Assembly (NCBI RefSeq): GCF_037113415.1
Contig: NZ_CP146608.1
Coordinates: 2,438,501 to 2,502,500 of the forward strand
DNA from: Devosia sp. XK-2
Lineage (GTDB): Bacteria; Pseudomonadota; Alphaproteobacteria; Rhizobiales; Devosiaceae
Length of the DNA: 64,000 nucleotides
Direction: 5' to 3'
The position numbers and the translations under genes were made by a program. Within the stretch, counting starts at the first letter, position 1. Each line of letters begins with the position of its first letter. Below the pieces are notes generated by a model that was not told where the DNA came from, did no database searches, and saw only the letters and a list, made by a program, of their open reading frames with translations. Of the stretch, positions 26,063 to 34,118 are shown piece after piece.

Positions 26063-26068
26063 CGCCCT

Positions 26069-26083
26069 GTTCCCATTCCGTTC
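26069..26083 (+). promoter_or_regulatory. LexA (SOS) box upstream of uvrB
   Basis: GTTCCCATTCCGTTC, an exact GTTC-N7-GTTC alphaproteobacterial LexA site, 109 bases before the uvrB start. It implies DNA-damage induction of uvrB. Confidence 0.8.
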
Positions 26084-26191
26084 GCGCCATGCTAACAACC
26101 GTGATCCATTTCCCTGCTGACATTGCGTGACAGAGCCCCCATCTATGGGTTCATCTGTACCGCCCCAGTTTGCTGATCCCACGAGCGCGCC

Positions 26192-28798
26192 ATGGCCCCC
26201 AAATCGACACGCCCCGGTAAAGCCGAATTCTCCATCGACGAGTTCTTCGCCGAGATCGAAAAGGCCGAGGACATTGCCGCGAGCAAGCCGCTTTATGCCG
26301 AGCGCATGAAGAACAAGCGCGCCCTCGATCGTGCCGAGGCGGCCGAGAAGGCCAAGGCGGAGCCCAAAACGCCGCTCGAAAAACGCCGCACCACCAAGTC
26401 GAGCCATGACACCGCCACCGGCATGGCGAAAAAGACTGGCAAGACCAAGATCAACTCGGTCGACCGCGTCGATTTCGATGGCATGGGCGAAGCCCCGCAG
26501 GCCGGTTTCGGCCATGTCCCCAGCAAACCGCTGACCGCCCGCGATATTTCCCGCACCGCCGCCGCTGATCCCGGGACCCAGGCCAAGCTGCGCGAGGCCC
26601 TCGACGCCTCGGTGAAGAAGAACAAGGCCAGGAAGAACGAGGACGTCTCGAACGCCACCACTGTCGGCGTCACCGCCACGGTGAAAGCGCTCGAGCAGAT
26701 CATTCTCCACGGCCGCAAGGAAGTGGAAGGCTCCGCCCCCTGGGTGCCGCATCGCCCCGAGCGCCCCGCCAAATCCGGCGAGAGCAAACCCTTCCGCCTC
26801 AATACCGATTATGAGCCGCGCGGCGACCAGCCGACAGCCATTGCCGAACTGGTGGAAGGCGTCGAAAATGGCGAGACCGACCAGGTCCTGCTCGGCGTCA
26901 CCGGCAGTGGTAAAACCTTCACCGCCGCCCAGGTCATCGCGCAGACCCAGCGCCCGGCCCTGATCCTGGCCCCCAACAAGACCCTCGCCGCCCAGCTCTA
27001 TTCCGAGTTCAAGGGCTTCTTCCCCGACAATGCGGTCGAATATTTCGTCTCCTATTACGACTATTACCAGCCCGAGGCCTACGTCCCGCGCACCGATACC
27101 TATATCGAGAAGGAATCCACCATCAACGAGCAGATCGACCGCATGCGCCACTCGGCCACGCGCGCGATCCTCGAACGCGACGACGTCATCATCGTCGCCT
27201 CGGTCTCCTGCATTTACGGCATCGGCTCGGTGGAAGACTACACCGCCATGACCATCGACGTGCAGAAGGGCCAGCAGATCGACCAGCGCCAGCTGCTCGC
27301 CAAGCTCGTCGCCCTGCAATACAAGCGCGGCGATACCGGCTTCGTCCGCGGCACTTTTCGCGTGCGCGGTGACACGGTTGAGATATTTCCGGCCCACTAT
27401 GAGGCCGCCGCCTGGCGCGTCTCCCTCTTCGGCAACGAGATCGAGTCGATCACCGAATTCGATCCCCTCACCGGCAAGAAAAGCGCCGACCTCACCTTCA
27501 TCCGCATCTATGCCAACAGCCATCACGTCACCCCTCGGACGACGATGAACCAGGCCATTAAGACGATCCGCGCCGATCTCGCCGCGCGTCTGCAGGAACT
27601 CAACGGCGCCGGCCGCTTCCTCGAAGCCCAGCGCCTCGAACAGCGCACCCTCTTCGATCTCGAAATGATGGAAGCCACCGGCTCCTGCGCCGGCATCGAG
27701 AACTATTCGCGCTACTTTTCCGGCCGCAAGCCCGGCGAGCCGCCCCCGACCCTGTTCGAATATCTCCCCGATGACGCGCTGGTCTTTGTCGACGAAAGCC
27801 ATGTCACCATCGGCCAGCTTGGCGCCATGTATCGCGGCGACCTGCGCCGCAAGGCGACCCTGGCCGAATATGGCTTCCGCCTCCCCTCCTGCATGGACAA
27901 TCGTCCCCTCCGCTTCGAGGAGTGGAACGCCATGCGCCCGCAATCGGTCTATGTCTCGGCCACGCCCGGCTCCTGGGAAATGGACCAGACCGGCGGCGTC
28001 TTTGCCGAACAGGTCATCCGCCCCACCGGGCTGATTGATCCCCCGGTGGAGATCCGCCCGGCCACCCATCAGGTCGACGACGTCATCGACGAGATCCGCC
28101 AGACCATCAAGGCCGGCTACCGCACGCTCTGCACCGTCCTCACCAAGAAAATGGCCGAGGACCTCACCGAATATATGCACGAACAGGGCATTCGCGTGCG
28201 CTACATGCATTCGGACGTCGACACCATCGAGCGCATCGAAATCATCCGCGACCTGCGCCTCGGCGCCTTCGACGTGCTGGTGGGCATCAACCTCCTCCGC
28301 GAAGGCCTCGACATCCCCGAATGCGGCCTCGTCGCCATTCTCGACGCCGACAAGGAAGGGTTCCTGCGCTCCGAAACCTCCCTGATCCAGACCATCGGCC
28401 GCGCCGCCCGTAACGTCGACGGCAAGGTGATCCTCTATGCCGACAACATGACCGGCTCGATGGAACGCGCTTTGGCCGAAACCAACCGCCGCCGCGAAAA
28501 ACAGATCGCCTATAACGAAGCCAACGGCATCACGCCTCAGAGCGTGAAAGCCCGCATCAACGACATTGTCGACAGCGTCTACGAAAAAGACCACGTCACG
28601 GTCAGCATCGGCAAAGGCAAGGACGGCAAGGAAAAGACGGTCACCGGCGACAATCTCGCCACGGTCATCAAGGACCTGGAACGCGAGATGCGGGAAGCCG
28701 CAACGAACCTTGAGTTTGAAAAGGCGGCAAGGTTGCGGGATGAGGTCAAGCGCCTTAGGGAGATGGAACTGGATGCGCTGGAGGGGGAGGTCAGCTAG
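26192..28798 (+). CDS. uvrB: UvrABC system protein B
   Basis: 868-residue damage-verification helicase of nucleotide excision repair, acting with UvrA and UvrC. Walker A GVTGSGKT is at residues 235-242; the beta-hairpin [12 protein letters not shown], which clamps one strand, at 288-299; the DEAD-like VFVDESH near 530; helicase motifs [14 protein letters not shown] and QTIGRAARN follow. A UVR domain ([16 protein letters not shown]) sits near the C terminus and contacts UvrC. The first about 200 residues are a Lys/Ala-rich extension absent from E. coli UvrB but usual in Hyphomicrobiales. Upstream is a LexA box. Confidence 0.97.
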   Translation: MAPKSTRPGKAEFSIDEFFAEIEKAEDIAASKPLYAERMKNKRALDRAEAAEKAKAEPKTPLEKRRTTKSSHDTATGMAKKTGKTKINSVDRVDFDGMGEAPQAGFGHVPSKPLTARDISRTAAADPGTQAKLREALDASVKKNKARKNEDVSNATTVGVTATVKALEQIILHGRKEVEGSAPWVPHRPERPAKSGESKPFRLNTDYEPRGDQPTAIAELVEGVENGETDQVLLGVTGSGKTFTAAQVIAQTQRPALILAPNKTLAAQLYSEFKGFFPDNAVEYFVSYYDYYQPEAYVPRTDTYIEKESTINEQIDRMRHSATRAILERDDVIIVASVSCIYGIGSVEDYTAMTIDVQKGQQIDQRQLLAKLVALQYKRGDTGFVRGTFRVRGDTVEIFPAHYEAAAWRVSLFGNEIESITEFDPLTGKKSADLTFIRIYANSHHVTPRTTMNQAIKTIRADLAARLQELNGAGRFLEAQRLEQRTLFDLEMMEATGSCAGIENYSRYFSGRKPGEPPPTLFEYLPDDALVFVDESHVTIGQLGAMYRGDLRRKATLAEYGFRLPSCMDNRPLRFEEWNAMRPQSVYVSATPGSWEMDQTGGVFAEQVIRPTGLIDPPVEIRPATHQVDDVIDEIRQTIKAGYRTLCTVLTKKMAEDLTEYMHEQGIRVRYMHSDVDTIERIEIIRDLRLGAFDVLVGINLLREGLDIPECGLVAILDADKEGFLRSETSLIQTIGRAARNVDGKVILYADNMTGSMERALAETNRRREKQIAYNEANGITPQSVKARINDIVDSVYEKDHVTVSIGKGKDGKEKTVTGDNLATVIKDLEREMREAATNLEFEKAARLRDEVKRLREMELDALEGEVS

Positions 28799-28814
28799 TC
28801 CCGGGCTCCCCACA

Positions 28815-28860
28815 CCCACCGCACGTCACCCTCGGGCTTGACCCGAGGGCTCTGCACTTT
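28815..28860. repeat. REP-like unit, CTCGGGCTTGACCCGAG family (single)
   Basis: CACCGCACGTCACC followed by CTCGGGCTTGACCCGAG (28831-28847) and GGCTCTGCACTTT. Flanks match the unit at 32.30 kb, so the conserved element is about 40 bases long. It borders the low-GC island. Confidence 0.8.
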
Positions 28861-28919
28861 CCTTTGGCAAAGACCAACGAACAATCAGCTGGAATAGACG
28901 AATAATACTCCGAAATAAG

Positions 28920-29591
28920 TCACTGTGCTGGCCCATCGGCGGTCACAGCGCCAAGCATTGGCGAAGCGAACACTGTACTAAGAAACTGCCTTGCTGGCTC
29001 GCCATTGAACGTTGGAACAGCGATGATTAGCAACCATAAAAATGATGAGGCAATTAGGTATCTGGTCGCTTTGTGTATTCGCTGAAATTTTTTTGTAACG
29101 ACAAGCGAGTTGACGTGACACTGGTGGAGAACGTCGCGCAGATAATCGTCATCTGTCATGGACGAAAAACGCTCAATAAAATCATCTGAAGCATTGCCAG
29201 CGATAGTTGCGAAAAAAAGCATTGACCGATTGGGGCTTGCCACATTCGGGTACTGAACCAATATCAAGTGTACGGCAGCTAATGCAAACAGAACGAAATA
29301 CGAAAAAAATACCAACACCTCAAAGATTGACCATCTTGAGCTGGCGAGATTTGTTAACGCTATACCGCCTAGGGCCGTGTTAACAGCAAACAGAAACCCT
29401 GTTCGCCCATCAGTCTTGCCTACCCATTCTAATAGACCAGATAGAACGAGTTCAGCACGCGCGGTTGCCTTTGAAATGCGAAGAGCTTCAGCCTCTGCCT
29501 CCGCTTGGGCAATCGCTTTTTCGGCTTCCGCAGCCGATAAATCGTGCTGGTCAGAGGCCTCCCGCCTTCTGTTATTCGATGCTGTCCCCAA
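28920..29591 (-). CDS. Pycsar-type membrane effector (PycTM / DUF5706-like)
   Basis: 223 residues. An Ala/Glu-rich amphipathic helix (about 18-46) is followed by LVLSGLLEWVGKTDGRTGFLF, close to the DUF5706 signature around an aspartate and GRTG. There are three membrane helices (about 65-82, 91-112, 178-194) and a cytosolic segment, DDDYLRDVLHQCHVNSLVVTKKF, between helices 2 and 3. In known Pycsar systems such proteins bind a cyclic nucleotide made on phage infection and damage the inner membrane. The TTG at 29591 is chosen: GGGGAT lies seven bases upstream and no ATG precedes the domain. Base composition is clearly AT-richer than the flanks. Confidence 0.7.
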   Translation of the reverse strand: MGTASNNRRREASDQHDLSAAEAEKAIAQAEAEAEALRISKATARAELVLSGLLEWVGKTDGRTGFLFAVNTALGGIALTNLASSRWSIFEVLVFFSYFVLFALAAVHLILVQYPNVASPNRSMLFFATIAGNASDDFIERFSSMTDDDYLRDVLHQCHVNSLVVTKKFQRIHKATRYLIASSFLWLLIIAVPTFNGEPARQFLSTVFASPMLGAVTADGPAQ

Positions 29592-29694
29592 GTAATTATC
29601 CCCAAAAAACGCTGGTTGCTTGCGATCACAACGGGTTACGCGTAACACTTTAGCGAACGTAAGGTGAACCCTACAAATTATCAAGGTGAGCGTC

Positions 29695-31245
29695 TTGCCC
29701 TGGAACTATGACAATGCCCTATCTCGTATCGTCAGGCTAAATCGAACTGCTCCTGAGGTTAATGTGCAGAGTTACCGCGAGGAATACCTGCCAAGATTTC
29801 AGACCCTCAACGAGGAACGACGGACTCAGGGGCTCTCGGCACAGCGACCGTTGTTTGATCTAGCGCGGAACGAAGCCATTTTGGTTGATGGCGTTCACGT
29901 TTACATCAACCTCTTGGATTTTGACGCGAGCTTAACTGATCTCGAACGCGAGACAGAGACTTCACACGCCCGAGCCCTTCGCTTTCTCCATTTTCACTAC
30001 AGTGCCTGCGATCGCGCCGTAGAAGACGTCGGCGCGCAAAGGGTGGATTTTCATGGCCACCGGCTCCACGCCATCGTGACTGAGCCGTCAGACAACGAAG
30101 CGGAACGGGTCCGTCGCGCTCTGGAACTAGCCGAGCAAATTCGTACTGTAGCGGCAGCTGCAACGGAGGAATTTGGAGGCGGCTTAGCCAGTCGCTACCG
30201 CATTGGAATAGATTCTGGCATTTGCGTAGCTATCAATAACGGCAGAGCTGGAGAACATGAGCCCTTGTTCTTGGGCAATCCAGCTAACTTTGCGGCAAAG
30301 TTGGCCGATGGTGATGAGCCCGGCGTCTTCGTCTCCACTCATGTCGCTCAAGTTATTGCTGCGCTTACTGGCAGACCCGTCACTATGAATGAGTCGTACT
30401 CGAGACGGGGCGCCCGATCGTTCAATGCCAGTGAGGTTTCAAGCGTCATAGCGGGGGGGCAAGCTTACACTGCGTCAAGCAGAATATTGGAAAGTTGGCG
30501 CTCGGACATCGCGGCTGACCGATCTACCAGAAGTACAAATTTGAGTTTTAATTTCTACGAGCATGAGCCGCCACTTAGAACCATTGATTATGCGGATCTG
30601 TTCCCAAGTCACAGTATAAGAATGCCCATGGCGACGTTGTTCGCTGATATCGACGGGTACACCTCCTACATTCAGTCTTGCATGCGCAGTATGCTTGACG
30701 TAGGCACGGCGGTGAGAAACTTGCACGTAATAAGGGGTGAGATGGCCGCTGTTGTTCGCGACGATTTTGGTGGCCGAAAAGTACGATTTATTGGAGACTG
30801 CCTTCACTCAATTATTGCCGAAGGATCTTCGGGAAAGATTAGCGAACAGGCTACCGTTACCTCAAGTATTCACCTGGCTGGAGCGTTGAGGTCTTCCTTT
30901 AACCTAGCAAGAGAAGTCCTTCCGGGCATCGACGGTCTCGGGCTTGCTATTGGGATTGAACTAGGAACTTCACCAATCAGCAGAATCGGAGTGAGGGGCG
31001 ACCGGAGCGTGAGAACATCGGTTAGTAAGTCGTCAATTTCGGCCGAAGAACGGCAAAGCGTATCTGACGGAGTCACTACTGCTATTGGTGACAAGCTGTA
31101 TGAGGCCGGAAACGCAGCAGTAAAAAGTTATTTCAGGTCACGGGCCGTTGTCGACATGACTTATGATGTGGCTGTGGCCAACGTACCAACGGCAGCTGTA
31201 CCTTCCACATTAGAGACGGAAGAGCCAAGGGCGCACATTGAGTGA
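29695..31245 (+). CDS. Double-domain class III nucleotide cyclase (Pycsar cyclase-like)
   Basis: 516 residues with two cyclase-homology domains. In the N-terminal half, NLLDFDAS (72-79) keeps one metal aspartate, DFHGHRLH (118-125) has His where the second metal Asp is expected, and GNPANFAAK (194-202) carries the Asn of the transition-state pair with Lys in place of Arg. In the C-terminal half, FADIDGYT (316-323) and RFIGDCLH (364-371) keep both metal aspartates, but the Asn/Arg motif is replaced by GVRGDRSVR. The halves look complementary. TTG 29695 follows AAGGTGAG; GTG 29686 lacks a ribosome site. Product (cCMP, cUMP or other) is unknown. It overlaps the next gene by eight bases. Confidence 0.75.
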   Translation: MPWNYDNALSRIVRLNRTAPEVNVQSYREEYLPRFQTLNEERRTQGLSAQRPLFDLARNEAILVDGVHVYINLLDFDASLTDLERETETSHARALRFLHFHYSACDRAVEDVGAQRVDFHGHRLHAIVTEPSDNEAERVRRALELAEQIRTVAAAATEEFGGGLASRYRIGIDSGICVAINNGRAGEHEPLFLGNPANFAAKLADGDEPGVFVSTHVAQVIAALTGRPVTMNESYSRRGARSFNASEVSSVIAGGQAYTASSRILESWRSDIAADRSTRSTNLSFNFYEHEPPLRTIDYADLFPSHSIRMPMATLFADIDGYTSYIQSCMRSMLDVGTAVRNLHVIRGEMAAVVRDDFGGRKVRFIGDCLHSIIAEGSSGKISEQATVTSSIHLAGALRSSFNLAREVLPGIDGLGLAIGIELGTSPISRIGVRGDRSVRTSVSKSSISAEERQSVSDGVTTAIGDKLYEAGNAAVKSYFRSRAVVDMTYDVAVANVPTAAVPSTLETEEPRAHIE

Positions 31246-31891
31246 AACTATCAAATTGCTTGCTGCCGCTGTGCCTAATTGGGCGACAATTAATCGCCTC
31301 TCCCAATCAAGTTTAGAGATTTCAACCGCTGGAAAACACCTCAGCGGACAGCCTTTACGTCAGTATCAAGTCAGTATTGAAGTTAATAAAGGTTGGCATA
31401 ACGGCGTATTCGCCCGGGAGCATTACGCGCAGAGACTTCTGCCAGATAACTGTCTGATGCGGCACATGAACACCGATGGCACATTCTGCATTGGGCTTGA
31501 TGCTCCATGGAGTGTCACCAATTCGCAAAGTGCAGGAAAGTGGTGGGAACTACTCTTGGGCTACCTGCGGTGTCAGGATGTTGCGCATTTGGCACGTCGT
31601 TGGCCACCAAATCGTGGACTGTCACATGGTGACGCAGCAGAGATCCAATTAGAGGCTGAAGCGGTCGCCGAACGATTAGGACTACTGGTAGAGTACAGAG
31701 AACACGTCGAGCATGGGGCTCCCTGGCCACCTGCGCGGATGGACCAATCCCCGGAGCTTTTCGAGTTGCTCCAACTCGAAAAGCGACGCAGGGAGGCAGA
31801 CGAGCGGTTTGGAGCATGCATTGCTTACACATGCTGCCAAACTATGGACGGCTGCCCGCTCAACAGAAACATACAGGCAGGTGAAAGCTAA
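31238..31891 (+). CDS. E2-like (UBC-fold) protein with cysteine-rich C terminus
   Basis: 217 residues. Residues about 25-115 resemble a prokaryotic ubiquitin-conjugating fold: a strand-rich start (YQVSIEVNKGW), then RHMNTDGTFCIGLDA with His76, Asn78 and candidate catalytic Cys84. The C-terminal tail ACIAYTCCQTMDGCPLN has four cysteines (194, 199, 200, 206), like the E2-associated cysteine-rich (EACR) module. No E1, ubiquitin-like or JAB gene is nearby. The TTG start overlaps the cyclase stop, so the two are one transcript. It could modify or tether the cyclase, as Cap2-type proteins do in CBASS; this is inference. Confidence 0.65.
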   Translation: MSETIKLLAAAVPNWATINRLSQSSLEISTAGKHLSGQPLRQYQVSIEVNKGWHNGVFAREHYAQRLLPDNCLMRHMNTDGTFCIGLDAPWSVTNSQSAGKWWELLLGYLRCQDVAHLARRWPPNRGLSHGDAAEIQLEAEAVAERLGLLVEYREHVEHGAPWPPARMDQSPELFELLQLEKRRREADERFGACIAYTCCQTMDGCPLNRNIQAGES

Positions 31892-31991
31892 ACTTCTTGC
31901 TGCGACAAGAGCAGACCGCATAACCCCGCCCAATCCCCCCAATAAAAATCCTTCGTTGGACGCCGTGCTCGTCCGGCGCCAAACTCCCAGC

Positions 31992-32282
31992 ATGACCACC
32001 TCTCTCCTCTCCAATGGCGGCCCGCCGCTTGATGATGATGACAGCTACACCCCGCCCTGGGGCAGGAATGGCATTGGCCGCTATTTCGAGTGGGCGGCGG
32101 CGAAGAAGCGCGCCTTCGACGCGCCCTTCGATATCGCCAAAATCCGCGCCCAGCGCGCCGCGCTGATCGGGCTGACTTACGACGAATACGTCCTCGAAAT
32201 CCTCGAACGCGGGCGGTACTTAAACGCCAGCGACAGCGAGCGGATCGCGCAGATCGTGGCCCGGCGCGGGGTGCGGTATTAG
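31992..32282 (+). CDS. Small conserved hypothetical protein
   Basis: 96 residues, soluble, GC-rich codon use like the host chromosome. It begins MTTSLLSNGGPPLDDDDSYT and contains WAAAKKRAFDAPFDIAKIRA and TYDEYVLEILERGRYL. No domain recognised. It marks the return to native composition after the low-GC island. The open frame extends upstream, but the ATG at 31992 begins where host-like composition starts. Confidence 0.6.
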   Translation: MTTSLLSNGGPPLDDDDSYTPPWGRNGIGRYFEWAAAKKRAFDAPFDIAKIRAQRAALIGLTYDEYVLEILERGRYLNASDSERIAQIVARRGVRY

Positions 32283-32297
32283 CCACAAGCCTATCCA

Positions 32298-32412
32298 CCC
32301 CACCGCGCGTCATCCTCGGGCTTGACCCGAGGAGACTGCACTTTTGGGGCTACGGACAAGTCAGGGCAGAGGAAGTGCAGCGCCCTCGGGTCAAGCCCGA
32401 GGGTGACAATCT
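32298..32412. repeat. REP-like inverted pair, CTCGGGCTTGACCCGAG family
   Basis: Forward unit CTCGGGCTTGACCCGAG at 32315-32331 with flank CCACCGCGCGTCAT and trailing GACTGCACTTT. Reverse unit CTCGGGTCAAGCCCGAG at 32385-32401. The pair brackets a 53-base spacer, giving a long potential hairpin. Confidence 0.85.
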
Positions 32413-32500
32413 GTGTATGTGGGAGCACTGAGCACAAAAACTAATCCCCGCCCCCGTTTGCGCGCGCAAGACTCTCCCCAAACCCTTTGGGAGACCTCTT

Positions 32501-32851
32501 ATGCTCAATGTCCGGCGGTTCAGGCATAGCCGCATATCCTTTCACCAGCTCGACGCCTGGCGGCATCTCGATATCGAGATCACCCAGCTCCAGGCCCAGT
32601 TGCGCAATATGCCCCCGGCCACACCGCCCTCGCCGCTGCTGGTCGAATTGATCCGCCTCTTGCGAGTCGATCTCTATCGGCTGGTCTCGCGCGAAGCGGG
32701 CAGCCGCGCCCTCCAGCGCCCACTGCCCGACAGTGCCGATCAGGCCCAGCTGGCGCAAAGCCTCGATGAAGCGCGCCTGGCCCTCTCCCACTTCCGCGAG
32801 GCCCATTCGGCCAATTGGTCGGAGCGGGAGGATCGCTGGCTGGTGGACTAG
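32501..32851 (+). CDS. Hypothetical protein
   Basis: 116 residues, mostly helical and charged (HLDIEITQLQAQLRNMPPAT; VELIRLLRVDLYRLVSREAG; DEARLALSHFREAHSANW). No signal or membrane segment and no recognised domain. Ribosome site GGGAGA lies ten bases before the ATG. It sits between repeats on both sides, so its reality rests on the start context and on a non-repeat, native-looking sequence. Confidence 0.5.
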   Translation: MLNVRRFRHSRISFHQLDAWRHLDIEITQLQAQLRNMPPATPPSPLLVELIRLLRVDLYRLVSREAGSRALQRPLPDSADQAQLAQSLDEARLALSHFREAHSANWSEREDRWLVD

Positions 32852-32884
32852 GGAGAATGTCTCGGTCCTGCACCGAAATGACAC

Positions 32885-33060
32885 CAAACGCGATGTCATC
32901 CCGGGCTTGACCCGGGACCCATCCTGAGGTGGTGCAATGCAAGCAGACGGACGAGTGGTACCCATCGCGGCACCTCAAGATGGGCCCCGGCTGGAGTTCA
33001 CCTCGGGCGCAACGCGACCCGGGGGCCGGGGTGACAGCTTGGAGATGCAATAGAATCTTG
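32885..33060. repeat. Degenerate REP-like repeat block
   Basis: Contains TCCCGGGCTTGACCCGGGA (32899-32917), followed by CCCATCCTGAGGTGG and, later, CACCTCAAGATGGG, an inverted partner. The block trails off in GACCCGGGGGCCGGGGTGAC. The same CCCATCCTGAG wording recurs at 55.70 kb. Confidence 0.7.
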
Positions 33061-33099
33061 CCCCCGCCTCTTGCATAAAAACTTATCCCCGCCCCAAAA

Positions 33100-33420
33100 A
33101 ACCCGCACCATAATGCCCTCGTTCCCGCCGGTAACACGCGGTGCCCACGAAGCATCGGGCGGGGAGACTGGGCCGCTCGGTGTCGACCGGGCGGAGGCGT
33201 GTATGCTGACCACCGGCCGCCCAGCCAAGGGCCCGGCGTCAGGCGGCGAAGGATGTTCGGCATCCGGGACGGTCTGGCACCGCGCCTGCGGGGATGGGCA
33301 ACCGCAAAACGGGGCCGCTCGATGCATGCGTCCGAAATCCCGGGCGTGGGAAGCGGCTTTCGCCTCTTCTAAAAACTATCGGGGCGAAAGCCGCTTTTCA
33401 CCGTGTCCTCGCGACGCCTT
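33100..33420 (+). repeat. Dispersed structured repeat, copy A (possible ncRNA)
   Basis: Shares blocks with copies at 55.9-56.4 kb and 62.3-62.77 kb: ACACGCGGTNCCNACGAA; GGGCGGAGGCGTGTATGCTG followed by ACCACCGG; CCGCTCGATGCATGCGTCCG followed by AAATCC; and a terminal hairpin (33351-33396) with stem AAGCGGCTTTCGCC. This copy differs from the other two between the blocks. No credible protein is encoded. Confidence 0.65.
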
Positions 33421-33444
33421 CGGGCCGGGCGACAATTTTGCACG

Positions 33445-33535
33445 CCATTCGCGCAGAGCGCTCATGGCCTTCTCACCGAAATTCGCGCCACCGGAGCGAA
33501 TTTGCCTTCGGCACAGTTCGAAGCCTTGAAACCGC
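33445..33535 (-). repeat. Palindromic repeat, AAATTCGCTCC family
   Basis: On the minus strand: CAAATTCGCTCCGGTGGCGC, then GAATTTCGGTGAGAAGGCCATGAG-type wording. The same unit is at 52.5, 55.99 and 56.4 kb. Confidence 0.65.
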
Positions 33536-33579
33536 CACGCACCCCGCGCATCAAGGTGCAAACAGTCTCGGAGGCCCCC

Positions 33580-33948
33580 ATGCGCGCCCTCGCCCCCTTC
33601 GCCCTGGCGCTTGTCGCTACCGCCGCCCTCGCCGCGCCGGCTGTCGCCCTCACCATCACCGCCCGCGTCTCGGGCGGCAATATCGCCGTGCATGAGGGGC
33701 CCGACAGCCGCTTTGCCATTATCGGCCATTTGCGCGACGGCCAGGAAATCCCCATCGACTATTGCACCCAGACCGATAGCGACAGTGACCGCGGCTCCTG
33801 GATCGGCGATGCCGGCCACACCCTCTGGCCCAATGGCGCCGCCACCTGGTGCCGCATCCCCGATTATGGCTGGGTCGAGCGCAGCTATATTGTCGGCCGC
33901 GGCCTGGTCAACGTCACCCCGCCCGATTTTGTCGGCCCGGGGTGGTAG
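33580..33948 (+). CDS. Secreted SH3-like protein
   Basis: 122 residues: signal peptide (MRALAPFALALVATAALAAP...) and one SH3b domain (ITARVSGGNIAVHEGPDSRF ... IIGHLRDGQEIPIDYC ... WCRIPDYGWVERSYIVG). A family relative of the SH3 genes at 18.6-20.8 and 38.5 kb but without the crystallin module. Likely periplasmic and wall-associated. The ATG at 33580 follows CGGAGGCCCCC. No direct-repeat box is seen in front. Confidence 0.75.
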   Translation: MRALAPFALALVATAALAAPAVALTITARVSGGNIAVHEGPDSRFAIIGHLRDGQEIPIDYCTQTDSDSDRGSWIGDAGHTLWPNGAATWCRIPDYGWVERSYIVGRGLVNVTPPDFVGPGW

Positions 33949-33974
33949 CGGGAGTGATGGCTGGCAGGATGGTC

Positions 33975-34105
33975 GCCTTCCCTTCGCCCCTGAGGGGAGA
34001 AGGTGGCCCGAAGGGCCGGATGAGGGGTTCAGATTTGCGGCCTTGCCGAGGGGCTCTCACCCCTCACCCCAACCCTCTCCCCTGAGGGGCGAGGGGGCGC
34101 AGGGG
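33975..34105. repeat. Inverted pair of palindromic repeats, CCCCTGAGGGG family
   Basis: CTTCGCCCCTGAGGGGAGAA ... GGATGAGGGGT, facing ACCCCTCACCCCAACCCTCT plus CCCCTGAGGGGCGAGGGG. Same family as the coding insertion at 24.8 kb. Confidence 0.8.
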
Positions 34106-34118
34106 CCATGGCTGGCGC

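Noticed and set aside
25538..28819. 1093-codon open frame on the minus strand antisense to uvrB
   Set aside because: It mirrors the GC-rich third-position pattern of uvrB and the preceding gene, is made of low-complexity Gly/Ala/Asp/Val runs and matches no family.
28850..31990. Search for attachment sites or an integrase around the low-GC island
   Set aside because: No tRNA gene, direct-repeat ends or integrase could be seen; only REP-like units flank it, and they are common elsewhere.
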